This document shows, in pieces, positions 42,308 to 51,026 of a stretch of 64,000 nucleotides of DNA. The first letter of the stretch is position 1; every line of letters begins with the position of its first letter. Source of the stretch: Ensifer aridi (GTDB taxonomy: Bacteria; Pseudomonadota; Alphaproteobacteria; Rhizobiales; Rhizobiaceae); assembly GCF_002078505.1 (NCBI RefSeq), contig NZ_LUAV01000014.1, forward strand, positions 64,402 to 128,401, read 5' to 3'. The translations under genes and the position numbers were made by a program. Below the pieces are notes generated by a model, which saw only the letters and a list, made by a program, of their open reading frames with translations, ran no database searches and was not told where the DNA came from.

Positions 42308-43905
42308 GGCGCGCCGTCATTTACGCCAGGTACTCGACGGACCTGCAGAACGACCAATCAGTCGAAGACCAGATCAGACTTTGCAAGGCTCATGCCGAAA
42401 GGCTGGGTCTTAATGTCGTTCAGGAATACTTCGATCGCGCCAAGTCCGGCGCATCCATGTTTGGTCGCCCAGGTCTTTCTAGCCTTATGCAAGCGGCTGA
42501 AATGGGAGCGTTCGAAGTTCTGGTATCAGAGGCACCCGACCGCATCTCGCGCGACATCGCCGACCTCGCGCACATCCACAAGAGCTTGACGTTCCGCGGT
42601 GTCGAAATGAACTGCGTCAACGGCGGGCGCATGGATACCGTACAGATCGGCATGTATGGAGTTATCGGCCAGATGCAGCGCGAGGAAGGTGCCAAAAAGG
42701 TAAAACGCGGAATGGTGGGCGTTATGCGCTCCGGCCGCAATGCTGGCGGCAAGGCCTACGGCTACCGGCCTGTGCTTGGCAAGAGAGGCGAACTGGAGAT
42801 CGTCGAGGATGAAGCGGCGACTGTTCGGCGGATATTCGAGCTCTATGCCACCGGCATCGCTCCACGCGCAATTGCCGCGACATTGAACGCAGATGGCATC
42901 CCAGCCCCTCGAGGATTGCGATGGAACGGCTCAACCATCAATGGCAACGGCCAGCGGGGTAACGGCATCCTTCGCAATCCTATCTATGCTGGAAGGCTGA
43001 TCTGGAACCGCGTGCACATGGTCAAAGACCCATCCACCGGTCGGCGCATATCGCGCATCAATCCAGAAAGCGAATATGAGGAGATCGATGCTCCTCACCT
43101 TCGTATCGTCGACCAGTCGCTATTCGACGCCGTGCAGGCGCGCAAAGAGGCAACAGGCGGCCCACGTCCGCGCGACGTGCCGAAGTCAAAGCGTTTGCTT
43201 TCTGGCCTCCTGCGGTGCGGCTGCTGTGGCGGCGGGATGGCGCTCATGGGCGTTGACCGCAGCGGCCCGCGGATCCAGTGCAGCACCTATCGAGAATCGC
43301 GAAGCTGCACAAATGGCGCGCGCTATTACATTGAGAGGATAGAGCGCCAGGTGCTCGACAGCTTGCGCATGCAGTTTGCTGACACGGCGATCATCGACGA
43401 ATATGTGAAAGCCTACCGCGAAGAGCGCCGCAGAATTGAAGCCGAGGCGCGCAGAAACAGGAACACTTCCGAGAAGGCCCTCGCCGACGCCAAGGCAGGC
43501 ATTACGCGAATCGTCGATCGAATCGCAAAAGGTCTGATCGAAGACGAAGAGGCTGCGGCCCTGCTGCTTCCACTGCGACAGGAGCGCGAGCGGCTGGAGC
43601 GAGAACTTGCCGCAAGCGAATCGCCGTCGAACGTCATTGAGCTCCACCCGCAGGCGGTTAAGCGTTTCAAGGAGAACGTCGAGCAGCTTGCCGACATCGT
43701 CGCAACAAAGACCGGCACGCTTGACGTTGGTGCAGCAAGCGCCTTCCGCCAATTGGTGGCGGCCGTTATCGTTCACCCGAGAGAAAAAGGAGAGCCCTAC
43801 ACCATCCAAATAAAAGGATACTTGTCGAGCCTTATCGATTCCACACTGTCGGCTAAATCGTTGGTAGCGGAGGAGGGATTCGAACCCCCGACACAAGGAT
43901 TATGA
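42304..43905 (+). CDS. Large serine recombinase (integrase)
   Basis: 533 residues as integrated. The N-terminal resolvase domain has the catalytic Ser-11 in IYARYSTDLQ. A Recombinase domain spans about 150-290, a zinc ribbon is at about 304-340 (LRCGCCGGGM and SRSCTNGARY), and a coiled coil at about 365-440. It should catalyse integration into tRNA-Met. The last ten residues (EGFEPPTQGL) are encoded antisense to the tRNA beyond the attR core, so the native C-terminus has been exchanged on integration. Confidence 0.93.
   Translation: MRRAVIYARYSTDLQNDQSVEDQIRLCKAHAERLGLNVVQEYFDRAKSGASMFGRPGLSSLMQAAEMGAFEVLVSEAPDRISRDIADLAHIHKSLTFRGVEMNCVNGGRMDTVQIGMYGVIGQMQREEGAKKVKRGMVGVMRSGRNAGGKAYGYRPVLGKRGELEIVEDEAATVRRIFELYATGIAPRAIAATLNADGIPAPRGLRWNGSTINGNGQRGNGILRNPIYAGRLIWNRVHMVKDPSTGRRISRINPESEYEEIDAPHLRIVDQSLFDAVQARKEATGGPRPRDVPKSKRLLSGLLRCGCCGGGMALMGVDRSGPRIQCSTYRESRSCTNGARYYIERIERQVLDSLRMQFADTAIIDEYVKAYREERRRIEAEARRNRNTSEKALADAKAGITRIVDRIAKGLIEDEEAAALLLPLRQERERLERELAASESPSNVIELHPQAVKRFKENVEQLADIVATKTGTLDVGAASAFRQLVAAVIVHPREKGEPYTIQIKGYLSSLIDSTLSAKSLVAEEGFEPPTQGL
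43860..43873 (+). repeat. attR core in the tRNA-Met 3-prime end
   Basis: GTTGGTAGCGGAGG, identical to attL. It contains the tRNA acceptor-stem 3-prime strand and CCA, so the element restores a complete tRNA on integration. Confidence 0.8.
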
Positions 43906-43938
43906 TTCCTCTGCTCTAACCTACTGAGCTACTCCGCC
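43862..43938 (-). tRNA. tRNA-Met (anticodon CAU)
   Basis: 77-nt cloverleaf including encoded CCA. Acceptor GGCGGAG pairs with CTCCGCT (one G-U), the anticodon stem GAGGA/TCCTT encloses loop ATCATAA with CAT, and the T-arm is GGGGGTTCGAATCCCTC. The non-initiator acceptor end suggests elongator Met. Its 3-prime end is the integration site. Confidence 0.95.
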
Positions 43939-43991
43939 GCCGGTGCCGTAAACGCTTCTCTGGCGAAGCCCGTCTCGGCTGGACGGGCGGC

Positions 43992-44020
43992 TTATAAGGT
44001 GCTGTTCCGGCTAGTGTCAA
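43992..44020 (-). promoter_or_regulatory. tRNA-Met promoter
   Basis: On the minus strand TTGACA (44020-44015), 17 bp, TTATAA (43997-43992), about 54 bp before the tRNA. Near-consensus sigma70 promoter. Confidence 0.75.
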
Positions 44021-44073
44021 GCAATGTATTGGGGAAAATGTGAACTTTTCGCGTCGCGTCCGTTCGCATCCTC

Positions 44074-45312
44074 TCAGGCCGCCGCCGGCGTCTCCAGCAG
44101 CGCTTTCAGCGCGGCCTCCGCGGTCGGCTCGCGCTCGGATTTGCGGATGAAGCCGCCGCCATAGACGCGGGCATCCTCGCCGGGCGCCGAATAGAGCGCG
44201 CAGGCCTGACCGGGCGCAACCCCCGCCTCACCATCGACGAGCTCGACATAGACTCCATCGGCATCGCGGTTCAGAACTGCGGGCGCCGGCTGCCGGGTGG
44301 AGCGCACCTTCGCGAAGCATTCGAAGCTCCGGGTAGCCGCCTCGTCGAGTTCCTCGTCGCCGAGCCAGTTGACGTCGCGCAGGTAAACGCGGCGCGTCTC
44401 AAGGGCCTCCTTGGGGCCGACGATGACGCGGCGCGAGCGGGCGTCGAGGTAAACGACATAGAGTGGCTCGCCGGTCGCGACCCCGATGCCGCGCCGCTGG
44501 CCGATGGTGTAGTGCAGGATGCCCTCGTGCGTGCCGAGCACGCGCCCGTCGAGATGGACGATCTCGCCGGCGAGCGCCGCATTAGGCTTCAGCTTCGAGA
44601 CGATGTCGCTATATTTGCCCTGCGGCACGAAGCAGATGTCCTGGCTGTCGGCCTTCTTGGCGACGACGAGGCCCATCTCTTCGGCAAGCGCCCGCGTCTC
44701 GGTCTTGGGAAGACCGCCAAGCGGAAAGCGCAGGTAATCGATCTGCTCCTGTGTGGTCGCGAAGAGGAAATAGCTCTGGTCGCGTTCCGCGTCCGCCGGC
44801 CGGTAGAGCGCGCGCTGACCGGCATAGCGCGGGTTAGGGCTCGGCCGCGAACGGATATAGTGACCTGTTGCGAGCGCATCGGCGCCGAGCTCCTTGGCGG
44901 TCGCGAGCAGATCCGCGAATTTGACCGTTTGGTTGCACGCCACACAGGGGATCGGCGTTTCGCCGGCGACATAGCTTTCGGCGAAGGGATTGATCACCGT
45001 CTCGCGAAAGCGCGCCTCGTAATCGAGCACATAATGCGGAATACCGAGCGTCTCGCAGACGCGCCGTGCATCGTCGATATCCTGGCCGGCGCAGCAGGAA
45101 CCCGCCCGATGCACGGCCGCCCCGTGGTCATAGAGCTGCAGTGTGATGCCGAGAACATCGTAACCCTCGCGTTTGAGCAGCCCCGCCACGACGGAGGAAT
45201 CGACGCCGCCGGACATGGCGACAACGACGCGCGTATCTTCGGGCCTGCGGTCAAAATCGAGACTGTTCACGGGATCCAATCCGGCATCCGGCGCGGCTGC
45301 TTTCGCCGACAC
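44074..45312 (-). CDS. mnmA: tRNA 2-thiouridylase MnmA (TrmU)
   Basis: Thiolates U34 of tRNA Lys, Glu and Gln using persulfide sulfur relayed from a cysteine desulfurase. P-loop SGGVDSSV near residue 34; catalytic Cys pair in [13 protein letters not shown] and in [12 protein letters not shown]. The product is 412 residues from 45312; a GTG about 14 codons in ([10 protein letters not shown]) gives the more usual rhizobial start. tRNA-Met lies 135 bp downstream on the same strand. Confidence 0.95.
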   Translation of the reverse strand: MSAKAAAPDAGLDPVNSLDFDRRPEDTRVVVAMSGGVDSSVVAGLLKREGYDVLGITLQLYDHGAAVHRAGSCCAGQDIDDARRVCETLGIPHYVLDYEARFRETVINPFAESYVAGETPIPCVACNQTVKFADLLATAKELGADALATGHYIRSRPSPNPRYAGQRALYRPADAERDQSYFLFATTQEQIDYLRFPLGGLPKTETRALAEEMGLVVAKKADSQDICFVPQGKYSDIVSKLKPNAALAGEIVHLDGRVLGTHEGILHYTIGQRRGIGVATGEPLYVVYLDARSRRVIVGPKEALETRRVYLRDVNWLGDEELDEAATRSFECFAKVRSTRQPAPAVLNRDADGVYVELVDGEAGVAPGQACALYSAPGEDARVYGGGFIRKSEREPTAEAALKALLETPAAA

Positions 45313-45450
45313 CCCTGTTTACACTTGAGGCCGTAGCGCATGAGTGCGGCGCCAGCGGCATTTTCTACGGCCTTCCGTGCCGCGACATATAGAAACTTGC
45401 GCTCATCGCGGCAAGAGCGGAGCGCCCGCGGCCGGCTGAGCGACCTGCCT

Positions 45451-46197
45451 TCAGATCAGCTTCATCCGCATCGCCCGCGCGATCGCCTGCATGCGGTTGA
45501 CGGCATCGAGCTTGCGGGTGGCACTCTTGAAATAGCTGCTGACCGTATAGGCAGATATGCCCAGAATGATGGCGATCTCATCGCTGCTCTTGCCGGCCGC
45601 CGCCCAGCGCAGGCACTCGATCTCGCGCATCGAGAGCTTCTCGCGCGTCGCGGTGCCGGCATCGAAGGTGCGCTCAAGGCACTCGAAAAGCTGTACAAGG
45701 GTGAGATAAAGCGTCGCGCGCTCGGCACCGACCGGCTCGTTCCGCGTCCCGGAGAGCATCGCTACGAAGGGCTCGCCATAGGTCGTGTGCAGCAGCACCG
45801 CGAAGTGGCGCGCCATGTCGGGATGGAGTTGATGGCCGCGAACCGGCGCCTTGCCGGCGCCCTTGCGCGCCGGCTCCAGGAGTTCGGCGCCGCCAACGAC
45901 CGGCAGCTTCGTCTGTCGTACTCGATCGACGAGAACGCTCGTCTGGAAAATCTCACTCGCATCATACTGCCGCACGAGTTCCGTCGGCCAGTTGCTTAGC
46001 ACGAGCCGCTCGGAAAAGCGCTGCTCATCGGCCAAAGGCAGCCGCGCGATCATGAAATGCGCGAAATCATAGCGCGCGATCAGCTGCCGCATCAGATGAA
46101 GGAGCTCATATTCCGTGCGGACGGACACCGGATCGATTCCGAAAAACGTGCCTACGTCAGCCTCGCGCCGCAAGGCCGGCTCATTCGATTCCTTCAT
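45451..46197 (-). CDS. LuxR-family regulator with autoinducer-type domain
   Basis: 248 residues. Residues about 25-170 resemble an autoinducer-binding domain (WPTELVRQYDASEIFQTSVL). The C-terminus is a LuxR helix-turn-helix (LSMREIECLRWAAAGKSSDEIAIILG). No luxI-type synthase is in this window, so it would be a solo receptor. Ligand unknown. Confidence 0.85.
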   Translation of the reverse strand: MKESNEPALRREADVGTFFGIDPVSVRTEYELLHLMRQLIARYDFAHFMIARLPLADEQRFSERLVLSNWPTELVRQYDASEIFQTSVLVDRVRQTKLPVVGGAELLEPARKGAGKAPVRGHQLHPDMARHFAVLLHTTYGEPFVAMLSGTRNEPVGAERATLYLTLVQLFECLERTFDAGTATREKLSMREIECLRWAAAGKSSDEIAIILGISAYTVSSYFKSATRKLDAVNRMQAIARAMRMKLI

Positions 46198-46696
46198 TCC
46201 TGGTCACCGTACTGCCGGTTTTGCCGCCGGCTCGAAAGACAAATGGCTCCTCAAACCCGGATCACAGCACCTCGCCGGAGTGGCGCAAGGGTTGCAGCAC
46301 CCATCGGCTCGGCATGGTTCCGGCACCGACAAGGAGCCATGCAGCGGAGTCGTTGCGCGACGGCGGAAAAAGACAGCGACCGCCGCAAAGGTTGCGATGC
46401 CGAGGGTGAAAATGCGGGAGCGTACACCTGGACGCTCGTTCGTTATTTCGGTGCCTCGTTACCAGGAACTCCAGTCGAAGTGAAATGTGGTAATTGCATG
46501 ACTCACGTGCCGAAACCGCGCAATTGCTGGGTTTTTCATCTGTCGGACGTCCCGTCGAGCGAATGAGACGCGATTGTCGCTCCGGGGCTGAAGTCCATAA
46601 AATTGTTAGCAAACTGTTACCGGCGGCTTAGGCAAATGTTAAATGTGGCAAGCTAAGGTCGCATCCATATGGTCTTGAGTTTGTGTAGAGAGTCCC
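46198..46696. other. sciP upstream region, 500 bp without a supported gene
   Basis: Overlapping open frames on both strands lack ribosome sites and protein-like composition. The right end carries the CtrA boxes of sciP. Confidence 0.5.
46606..46642 (+). promoter_or_regulatory. Two CtrA-type boxes upstream of sciP
   Basis: TTAG-N7-TTAC at 46606-46620 and TTAG-N7-TTAA at 46628-46642, 22 bp apart (two helical turns). The consensus is TTAA-N7-TTAA. They lie 55-90 bp before the sciP start. Confidence 0.6.
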
Positions 46697-46972
46697 ATGA
46701 CCGAAATGATGCGTCCACGCGTGAAATATGTCATCGGCCCCGATGGCAGTCCTCTGACGATTGCGGATCTGCCGCCGGCCAATACCCGGCGATGGGTGAT
46801 CCGCAGGAAGGCTGAAGTCGTTGCGGCCGTTCGCGGTGGCCTTCTGAGCCTCGAGGAGGCATGCGAGCGTTACGCCCTTACCGTCGAGGAATTCCTCTCC
46901 TGGCAAGCCTCCATCAACGATCACGGTCTCGCCGGGCTGCGCACGACGCGCATCCAGCAGTATCGTCACTGA
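46697..46972 (+). CDS. sciP: SciP (DUF1153), CtrA inhibitory protein
   Basis: 91 residues, MTEMMRPRVKYVIGPDGSPLT. The DUF1153 helix-turn-helix (RRKAEVVAAVRGGLLSLEEACERY) is clear. In Caulobacter SciP binds CtrA and blocks transcription from CtrA promoters in swarmer cells. CtrA boxes upstream here suggest the same feedback loop. ctrA lies 1.5 kb downstream. Confidence 0.93.
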   Translation: MTEMMRPRVKYVIGPDGSPLTIADLPPANTRRWVIRRKAEVVAAVRGGLLSLEEACERYALTVEEFLSWQASINDHGLAGLRTTRIQQYRH

Positions 46973-46998
46973 CCAACCCCCAACAGGGCCATAATTCG

Positions 46999-47032
46999 CA
47001 CCGGCGGCTCGGGATCCCCTGAGCCGCCGGTG
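46999..47032 (+). terminator. sciP terminator
   Basis: Perfect 12-bp stem CACCGGCGGCTC / GAGCCGCCGGTG with 10-base loop, followed by TCGTTTC. The U-run is short. Confidence 0.55.
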
Positions 47033-47160
47033 TCGTTTCAGGCGCCACCACGACACCGCCCTGCCCCGTCTCGCGAGCGCAGGGGACGCGCCGTGGTTGT
47101 TGCGCGAGGGACCCGGATTATGCTGACGTCCCGAATCCAGGATGAGAGCAAGGTATACCG

Positions 47161-47441
47161 ATGGACATCGCCCACGAGGAAATGAATGCGAAAGGCCGCT
47201 ACACGGCAACGCTCGACGGTTACACCGGCGAAATGACCTATTCCAGATCGTCACCGCATCTCATCATCGTCGATCATACGCTGGTTGCGACGAATTGCGC
47301 GGCAAGGGTGTGGGTCAGGCGCTTGCCTGGCACGCTATCGACGAGGCGCGAAAGGGCGGCTGGAAGATCATCCCGCTCTGCCCTTTCATGCGCGCCCAGG
47401 TCATGCGCCATCCGGAATGGCAGGATGTGATCCAGCCCTGA
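47161..47441 (+). pseudogene. Frameshifted YjdJ-type N-acetyltransferase
   Basis: The first frame reads MDIAHEEMNAKGRYTATLDG through SPHLIIVDHTLV, the start of a short GNAT (YjdJ-like) protein. After about 47288 the protein continues in another frame as DELRGKGVGQALAWHAIDEA and ends HPEWQDVIQP at 47441. One base is missing around 47286-47291. Restoring it gives a normal GNAT of about 93 residues. Either a genuine pseudogene or a sequence error. Confidence 0.8.
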
Positions 47442-47578
47442 AAGCCGGAGGAGCCCCGCTCTCCTCGGTTCCGATTGGAGGCAGGCTTGTCTTAATCGTG
47501 AGGATGCACCCGCGTCGCGTAGCGATCGAGGCGTGCGTTAAATTCCGCTCCGGGAGAAATCGAGGATGCCGCGTGCCT

Positions 47579-47929
47579 TTACGCGCGCATCCGCGTGCCC
47601 GCATCCCGCTCCTCCAGAGCCGCGGCCTTGGCGTATTCGGCCTGGACCTCCTCAAGCGCGAGTTCGGCTGCGTCCTGCTGCGCCTTCAACTCGCGAATCG
47701 AAACCTGAAGATTGTCGGCCCGCTGGCGGGCTGCCTTGGCGAAGGTGGGATAGGCAAAATGCGAGGGGTCGGAAATGCCCGATTTCTTCTCCTCGAAGAC
47801 AATCTGACTTTCCAGTTCCTTGGTCATTCGCTCGAACTCAGCCATCATCAACTGAAGCTGACTCAACTGACGCTGCTTTTCCCGAACCTGAAATTCCTTC
47901 AGGCGGACAAGGCTCTCACGTGCTTTCAT
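47579..47929 (-). CDS. fliJ: FliJ-like flagellar export protein
   Basis: 116 residues, almost wholly coiled coil (LVRLKEFQVREKQRQLSQLQ). Size and heptad pattern match FliJ, the stalk that works with the FliI ATPase in flagellar type III export. No fliI is adjacent. Its neighbourhood with ctrA fits CtrA control of flagellar genes in this group. Confidence 0.75.
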   Translation of the reverse strand: MKARESLVRLKEFQVREKQRQLSQLQLMMAEFERMTKELESQIVFEEKKSGISDPSHFAYPTFAKAARQRADNLQVSIRELKAQQDAAELALEEVQAEYAKAAALEERDAGTRMRA

Positions 47930-48474
47930 TACGCAATACTCCCGTGGATAGCGAGACCCCGGTTACTGATCCCACAGCGCCTTGCATCCTTTCAGACGCA
48001 AGAAGCGCTGCAGCAATTTACAATCCATCACGCTCGCGATTCGGGGAGACTGAACCCAAATCAGCATGATCTCGGGCCCGTGTCGCCGGCCCCGTGCGGG
48101 CCGGAAACGAAAATCGACCGCGGCCTTAACAAATACCTACCGCTGGTAACCTTTCGTTTACGGGCATCGTTAATCATAGGTGCGATGATTTAAGGCTCCG
48201 TAAATGCTGAGGCACGAAATGTGGCACATCGCGCATTTGCGAGTCGGAAGAGTCGGATAACGGCGTTTCCTCATGTATCGCATGAAGATCGCCATTTCAG
48301 ATTCACTTTTGGAATCAGGAGACTGCTAAAAATATTTAACATTCTCGATACACCTTGCCAGAGTGAATCAGAATTTGTTAACCATTTGATGGCAGCCTCC
48401 AAATCAGGCAACGACTGGATCCGTATCGCGTAAGGGGGCGACGACTACCTTGGGCGGCGGAAAAGGGGAAGACT
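47930..48474 (+). promoter_or_regulatory. ctrA upstream region with GANTC cluster and CtrA half-sites
   Basis: 545 bp without a gene. GANTC sites lie at 48038, 48241, 48250, 48300, 48312 and 48365. A CtrA-like TTAA-N7-TAAA is at 48190-48204 and a TTAACCAT half-site at 48378-48385. A partial RIME repeat is at 47973-48020. Confidence 0.55.
47973..48020 (+). repeat. Partial RIME-type repeat
   Basis: CACAGCGCCTTGCATCC, then TTTCAGACGCAAGAAGCGCTG and CAGCAATTTA, matching the first half of the 23723 repeat. Confidence 0.6.
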
Positions 48475-49176
<702 letters not shown>

Positions 49177-49238
49177 TTTCGGCACTCCGGGACCCAAGCA
49201 TTCCCGCATCTGCCACGCGTCCCGGTCGAAGCCGAACA

Positions 49239-49264
49239 AACCCGCCTCCCGAGGCGGGTTTTTT
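49239..49264 (+). terminator. ctrA terminator
   Basis: AACCCGCCTC-CC-GAGGCGGGTT followed by TTTT. Strong intrinsic terminator about 60 bp after the stop. Confidence 0.85.
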
Positions 49265-49378
49265 GCTGTTAAATGGATGTCGCCAAAGCCGGTCGCATGA
49301 GTTCGACGAATTCGATCGGACGCGGCGCGCCTTGGCGCCTCCTCTGCATCGGGCTGCACGTTCCCGCCTGTGAACAAC

Positions 49379-49402
49379 AAAAGCCGCGGCACCGCCGCGG
49401 CC
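49379..49402 (-). terminator. Terminator of the receiver gene
   Basis: GCCGCGGC-ACC-GCCGCGGC with CTTTTGTTG following on the minus strand. Confidence 0.65.
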
Positions 49403-49433
49403 TCGTCATCGCTCGTCATGTTCGGACTGCGTG

Positions 49434-49796
49434 TCAGGCGGCCATGGACTGGCTTGCGAACACACTCGTCAGGATTTTGCGGTCGAACGGCTTCAGCAGG
49501 AAGTCGTCGGCGCCGGCGCGCTTGCCGGCCATCATCTTTCTGAGGTCCGCCTCGACGACGCAATAATAGATGCGCACTGATGCGCCTTCGGGCAGGCGGC
49601 GGATATTGGCGATCAGCTCAAGCGCGCCGTCCAGACCGGCATCGACGATCAGGATCTTCGGCAGTTCGGCTTCACAGCGCACCAGCGCCTCGAGGCTGCT
49701 CGACGCTTCGGAGACGAGGAATCCCATGCCCGACAGAATGCGCTTCCCGACTTTCCTCACGACATCCGAGCTATCAGCAATCATCAAGCGCCGCAT
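49434..49796 (-). CDS. Stand-alone receiver-domain protein
   Basis: 120 residues from MRRLMIADSSDVVRKVGKRI, ribosome site AAGGAG. Receiver fold with acidic pocket (ADSSD), phospho-Asp in ILIVDAGLDG and Lys in LLKPFD. No output domain. Its place between ctrA and chpT suggests a phosphorelay role, though it lacks CpdR-specific features that I can identify. Confidence 0.85.
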   Translation of the reverse strand: MRRLMIADSSDVVRKVGKRILSGMGFLVSEASSSLEALVRCEAELPKILIVDAGLDGALELIANIRRLPEGASVRIYYCVVEADLRKMMAGKRAGADDFLLKPFDRKILTSVFASQSMAA

Positions 49797-49953
49797 GTTC
49801 AACTCCTTCACGCCTCACACGCGCGTATCATCCATGAAGCAAGCCTATACGGATTTGGCAAAGAAACCGTTACGACCACTGCTTAACGCTTTCTTTCCGC
49901 TGTTGCTGAACCCGTCGATCGATCGCCGCGATTCCCTCGGGTCCCCAAAGAAA

Positions 49954-49982
49954 ATCCTCCGCGGCGCAAGCCGGCGGAGGAT
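49954..49982 (-). terminator. chpT terminator
   Basis: ATCCTCCGC and GCGGAGGAT stem, followed on the minus strand by TTTTCTTT. About 50 bp after the chpT stop. Confidence 0.7.
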
Positions 49983-50030
49983 CCGATTCCTTACATGTTG
50001 GCAAAACCTGAGCGGCGAAGCCGTGAGCCC

Positions 50031-50675
50031 TTAAGCCTCGCTGCGTGCCGTGAACACGATCTCTTCGCCATTCGAAACGACGTCGATCGTCATGCCGGCC
50101 TCCTCTGCCAGGAGAACCGTGTAATAGGGCTGGATCGAGTGCGCATCGATCGCCTCTTCCGGTGTGCCGGAGATGAGTTCCACAAGCTTCGGCGGCACGC
50201 GCATCATCCGCCCTTTTGCGACAAGGGTGAAGGTCGCGTCGAATTCCGGGTTTTCGAGTGTCACATCGATCGAGCCGCCCCGCGGGATCGCTCCATAGGC
50301 GATCAGGAACAGGTTCAACAGAAGCTTCACCCGGTTCTTGGCGATGATCGCACGCGGACCGCTCCAGTTGACCTCTGTCTTCCTCTCCGCCGCCGCAAAA
50401 TCCTTGGCCGCCTTTTCCGCCTCGCCGGTGTCGATCGAGGCACCGACGGAGCCGGAGGCACCGAAGGCAAGGCGTGCGAATTTAAGCCGGACCGAGGCGT
50501 TGAGCGCGCTGGTGCGGATGAGGTCCATCGCATCGGCATCGGCGCCGCCCTCGTCGAGGAGCTCGAGACCGTTGTTGATGGCGCCGACCGGCGAGATGAT
50601 GTCGTGGCACACCCGACTGCACAGCAGCGCGGCCAGATCAGGTCCCGTCAACGTCAGGTTCGGATTCTTTGCCAT
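50031..50675 (-). CDS. chpT: ChpT histidine phosphotransferase
   Basis: 214 residues, start with AAGGAAG. The phospho-His motif CSRVCHDIISPVGAINNGLELL is at about residues 19-40, and the C-terminal part is a degenerate HATPase fold. ChpT passes phosphate from CckA to CtrA and CpdR. It lies 0.85 kb downstream of ctrA in convergent orientation. Confidence 0.93.
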   Translation of the reverse strand: MAKNPNLTLTGPDLAALLCSRVCHDIISPVGAINNGLELLDEGGADADAMDLIRTSALNASVRLKFARLAFGASGSVGASIDTGEAEKAAKDFAAAERKTEVNWSGPRAIIAKNRVKLLLNLFLIAYGAIPRGGSIDVTLENPEFDATFTLVAKGRMMRVPPKLVELISGTPEEAIDAHSIQPYYTVLLAEEAGMTIDVVSNGEEIVFTARSEA

Positions 50676-51026
50676 CGTTCTTCCTTGCTCGGTTCCATCC
50701 GCTAACGGCTCGCGGGGGGCCAATGACGACTTCCGCACGGGTCATGGCCGAGCCATGAAACGCGCGGGCGCGCCCCGTTTCGCAATAGGCCATAATGACA
50801 TCACATTTGGTAAACCGATTGTTAAGATGATCGGTTCAAATTGTCTCAGCACCCCGATTTCAAGCGAATCTGGTGAAAGCGGATAAGGTGCGCTCGTTGA
50901 AAAAGCTAGTGCGTCCCATACGCATTCTTGTGAGAAACGGCTCATGGCGGAGCCGAGCGCGCAAGCGATGCAAGAGCCGGCCATGACGGCCGCACGGGGC
51001 CGCTTTCGCGCCTGACGGAGGAACCG
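50676..51026. other. Divergent chpT/eipA intergenic region
   Basis: 351 bp without a supported gene. Contains a CtrA-like box at 50809-50823. Confidence 0.5.
50809..50823 (+). promoter_or_regulatory. CtrA-type box upstream of eipA
   Basis: TAAA-N7-TTAA, one mismatch from TTAA-N7-TTAA. Brucella eipA is reported to be CtrA-regulated, which supports the site. Confidence 0.5.

Larger units (their letters stand above)
27488..43873. mobile_element. 16.4-kb integrated phage-derived element in tRNA-Met
   Basis: Bounded by the 14-bp direct repeat; the right copy is the tRNA-Met 3-prime end and the adjacent gene is a large serine recombinase. Contents are replication helicase with iterons, XRE repressor, HTH proteins, prohead protease, small terminase, tape measure and tail spike. 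Large terminase, portal, major capsid, baseplate and lysis genes are not seen. It is either a deleted prophage or a satellite that uses a helper phage. Most structural genes run rightwards; the regulatory genes at 39.7-41.5 kb and one moron run leftwards. Confidence 0.8.

Noticed and set aside
45316..45324. TGTTTACAC copy upstream of mnmA as part of the element regulon
   Set aside because: It lies outside the element and is not followed by a -10 box; treated as chance, and it lowers confidence in the 9-mer pattern.
46057..46612. Open frames of 100-170 residues upstream of sciP
   Set aside because: They overlap each other and the LuxR gene on opposite strands, are rich in Arg/Pro/Ser as expected of shadows, and lack ribosome sites.
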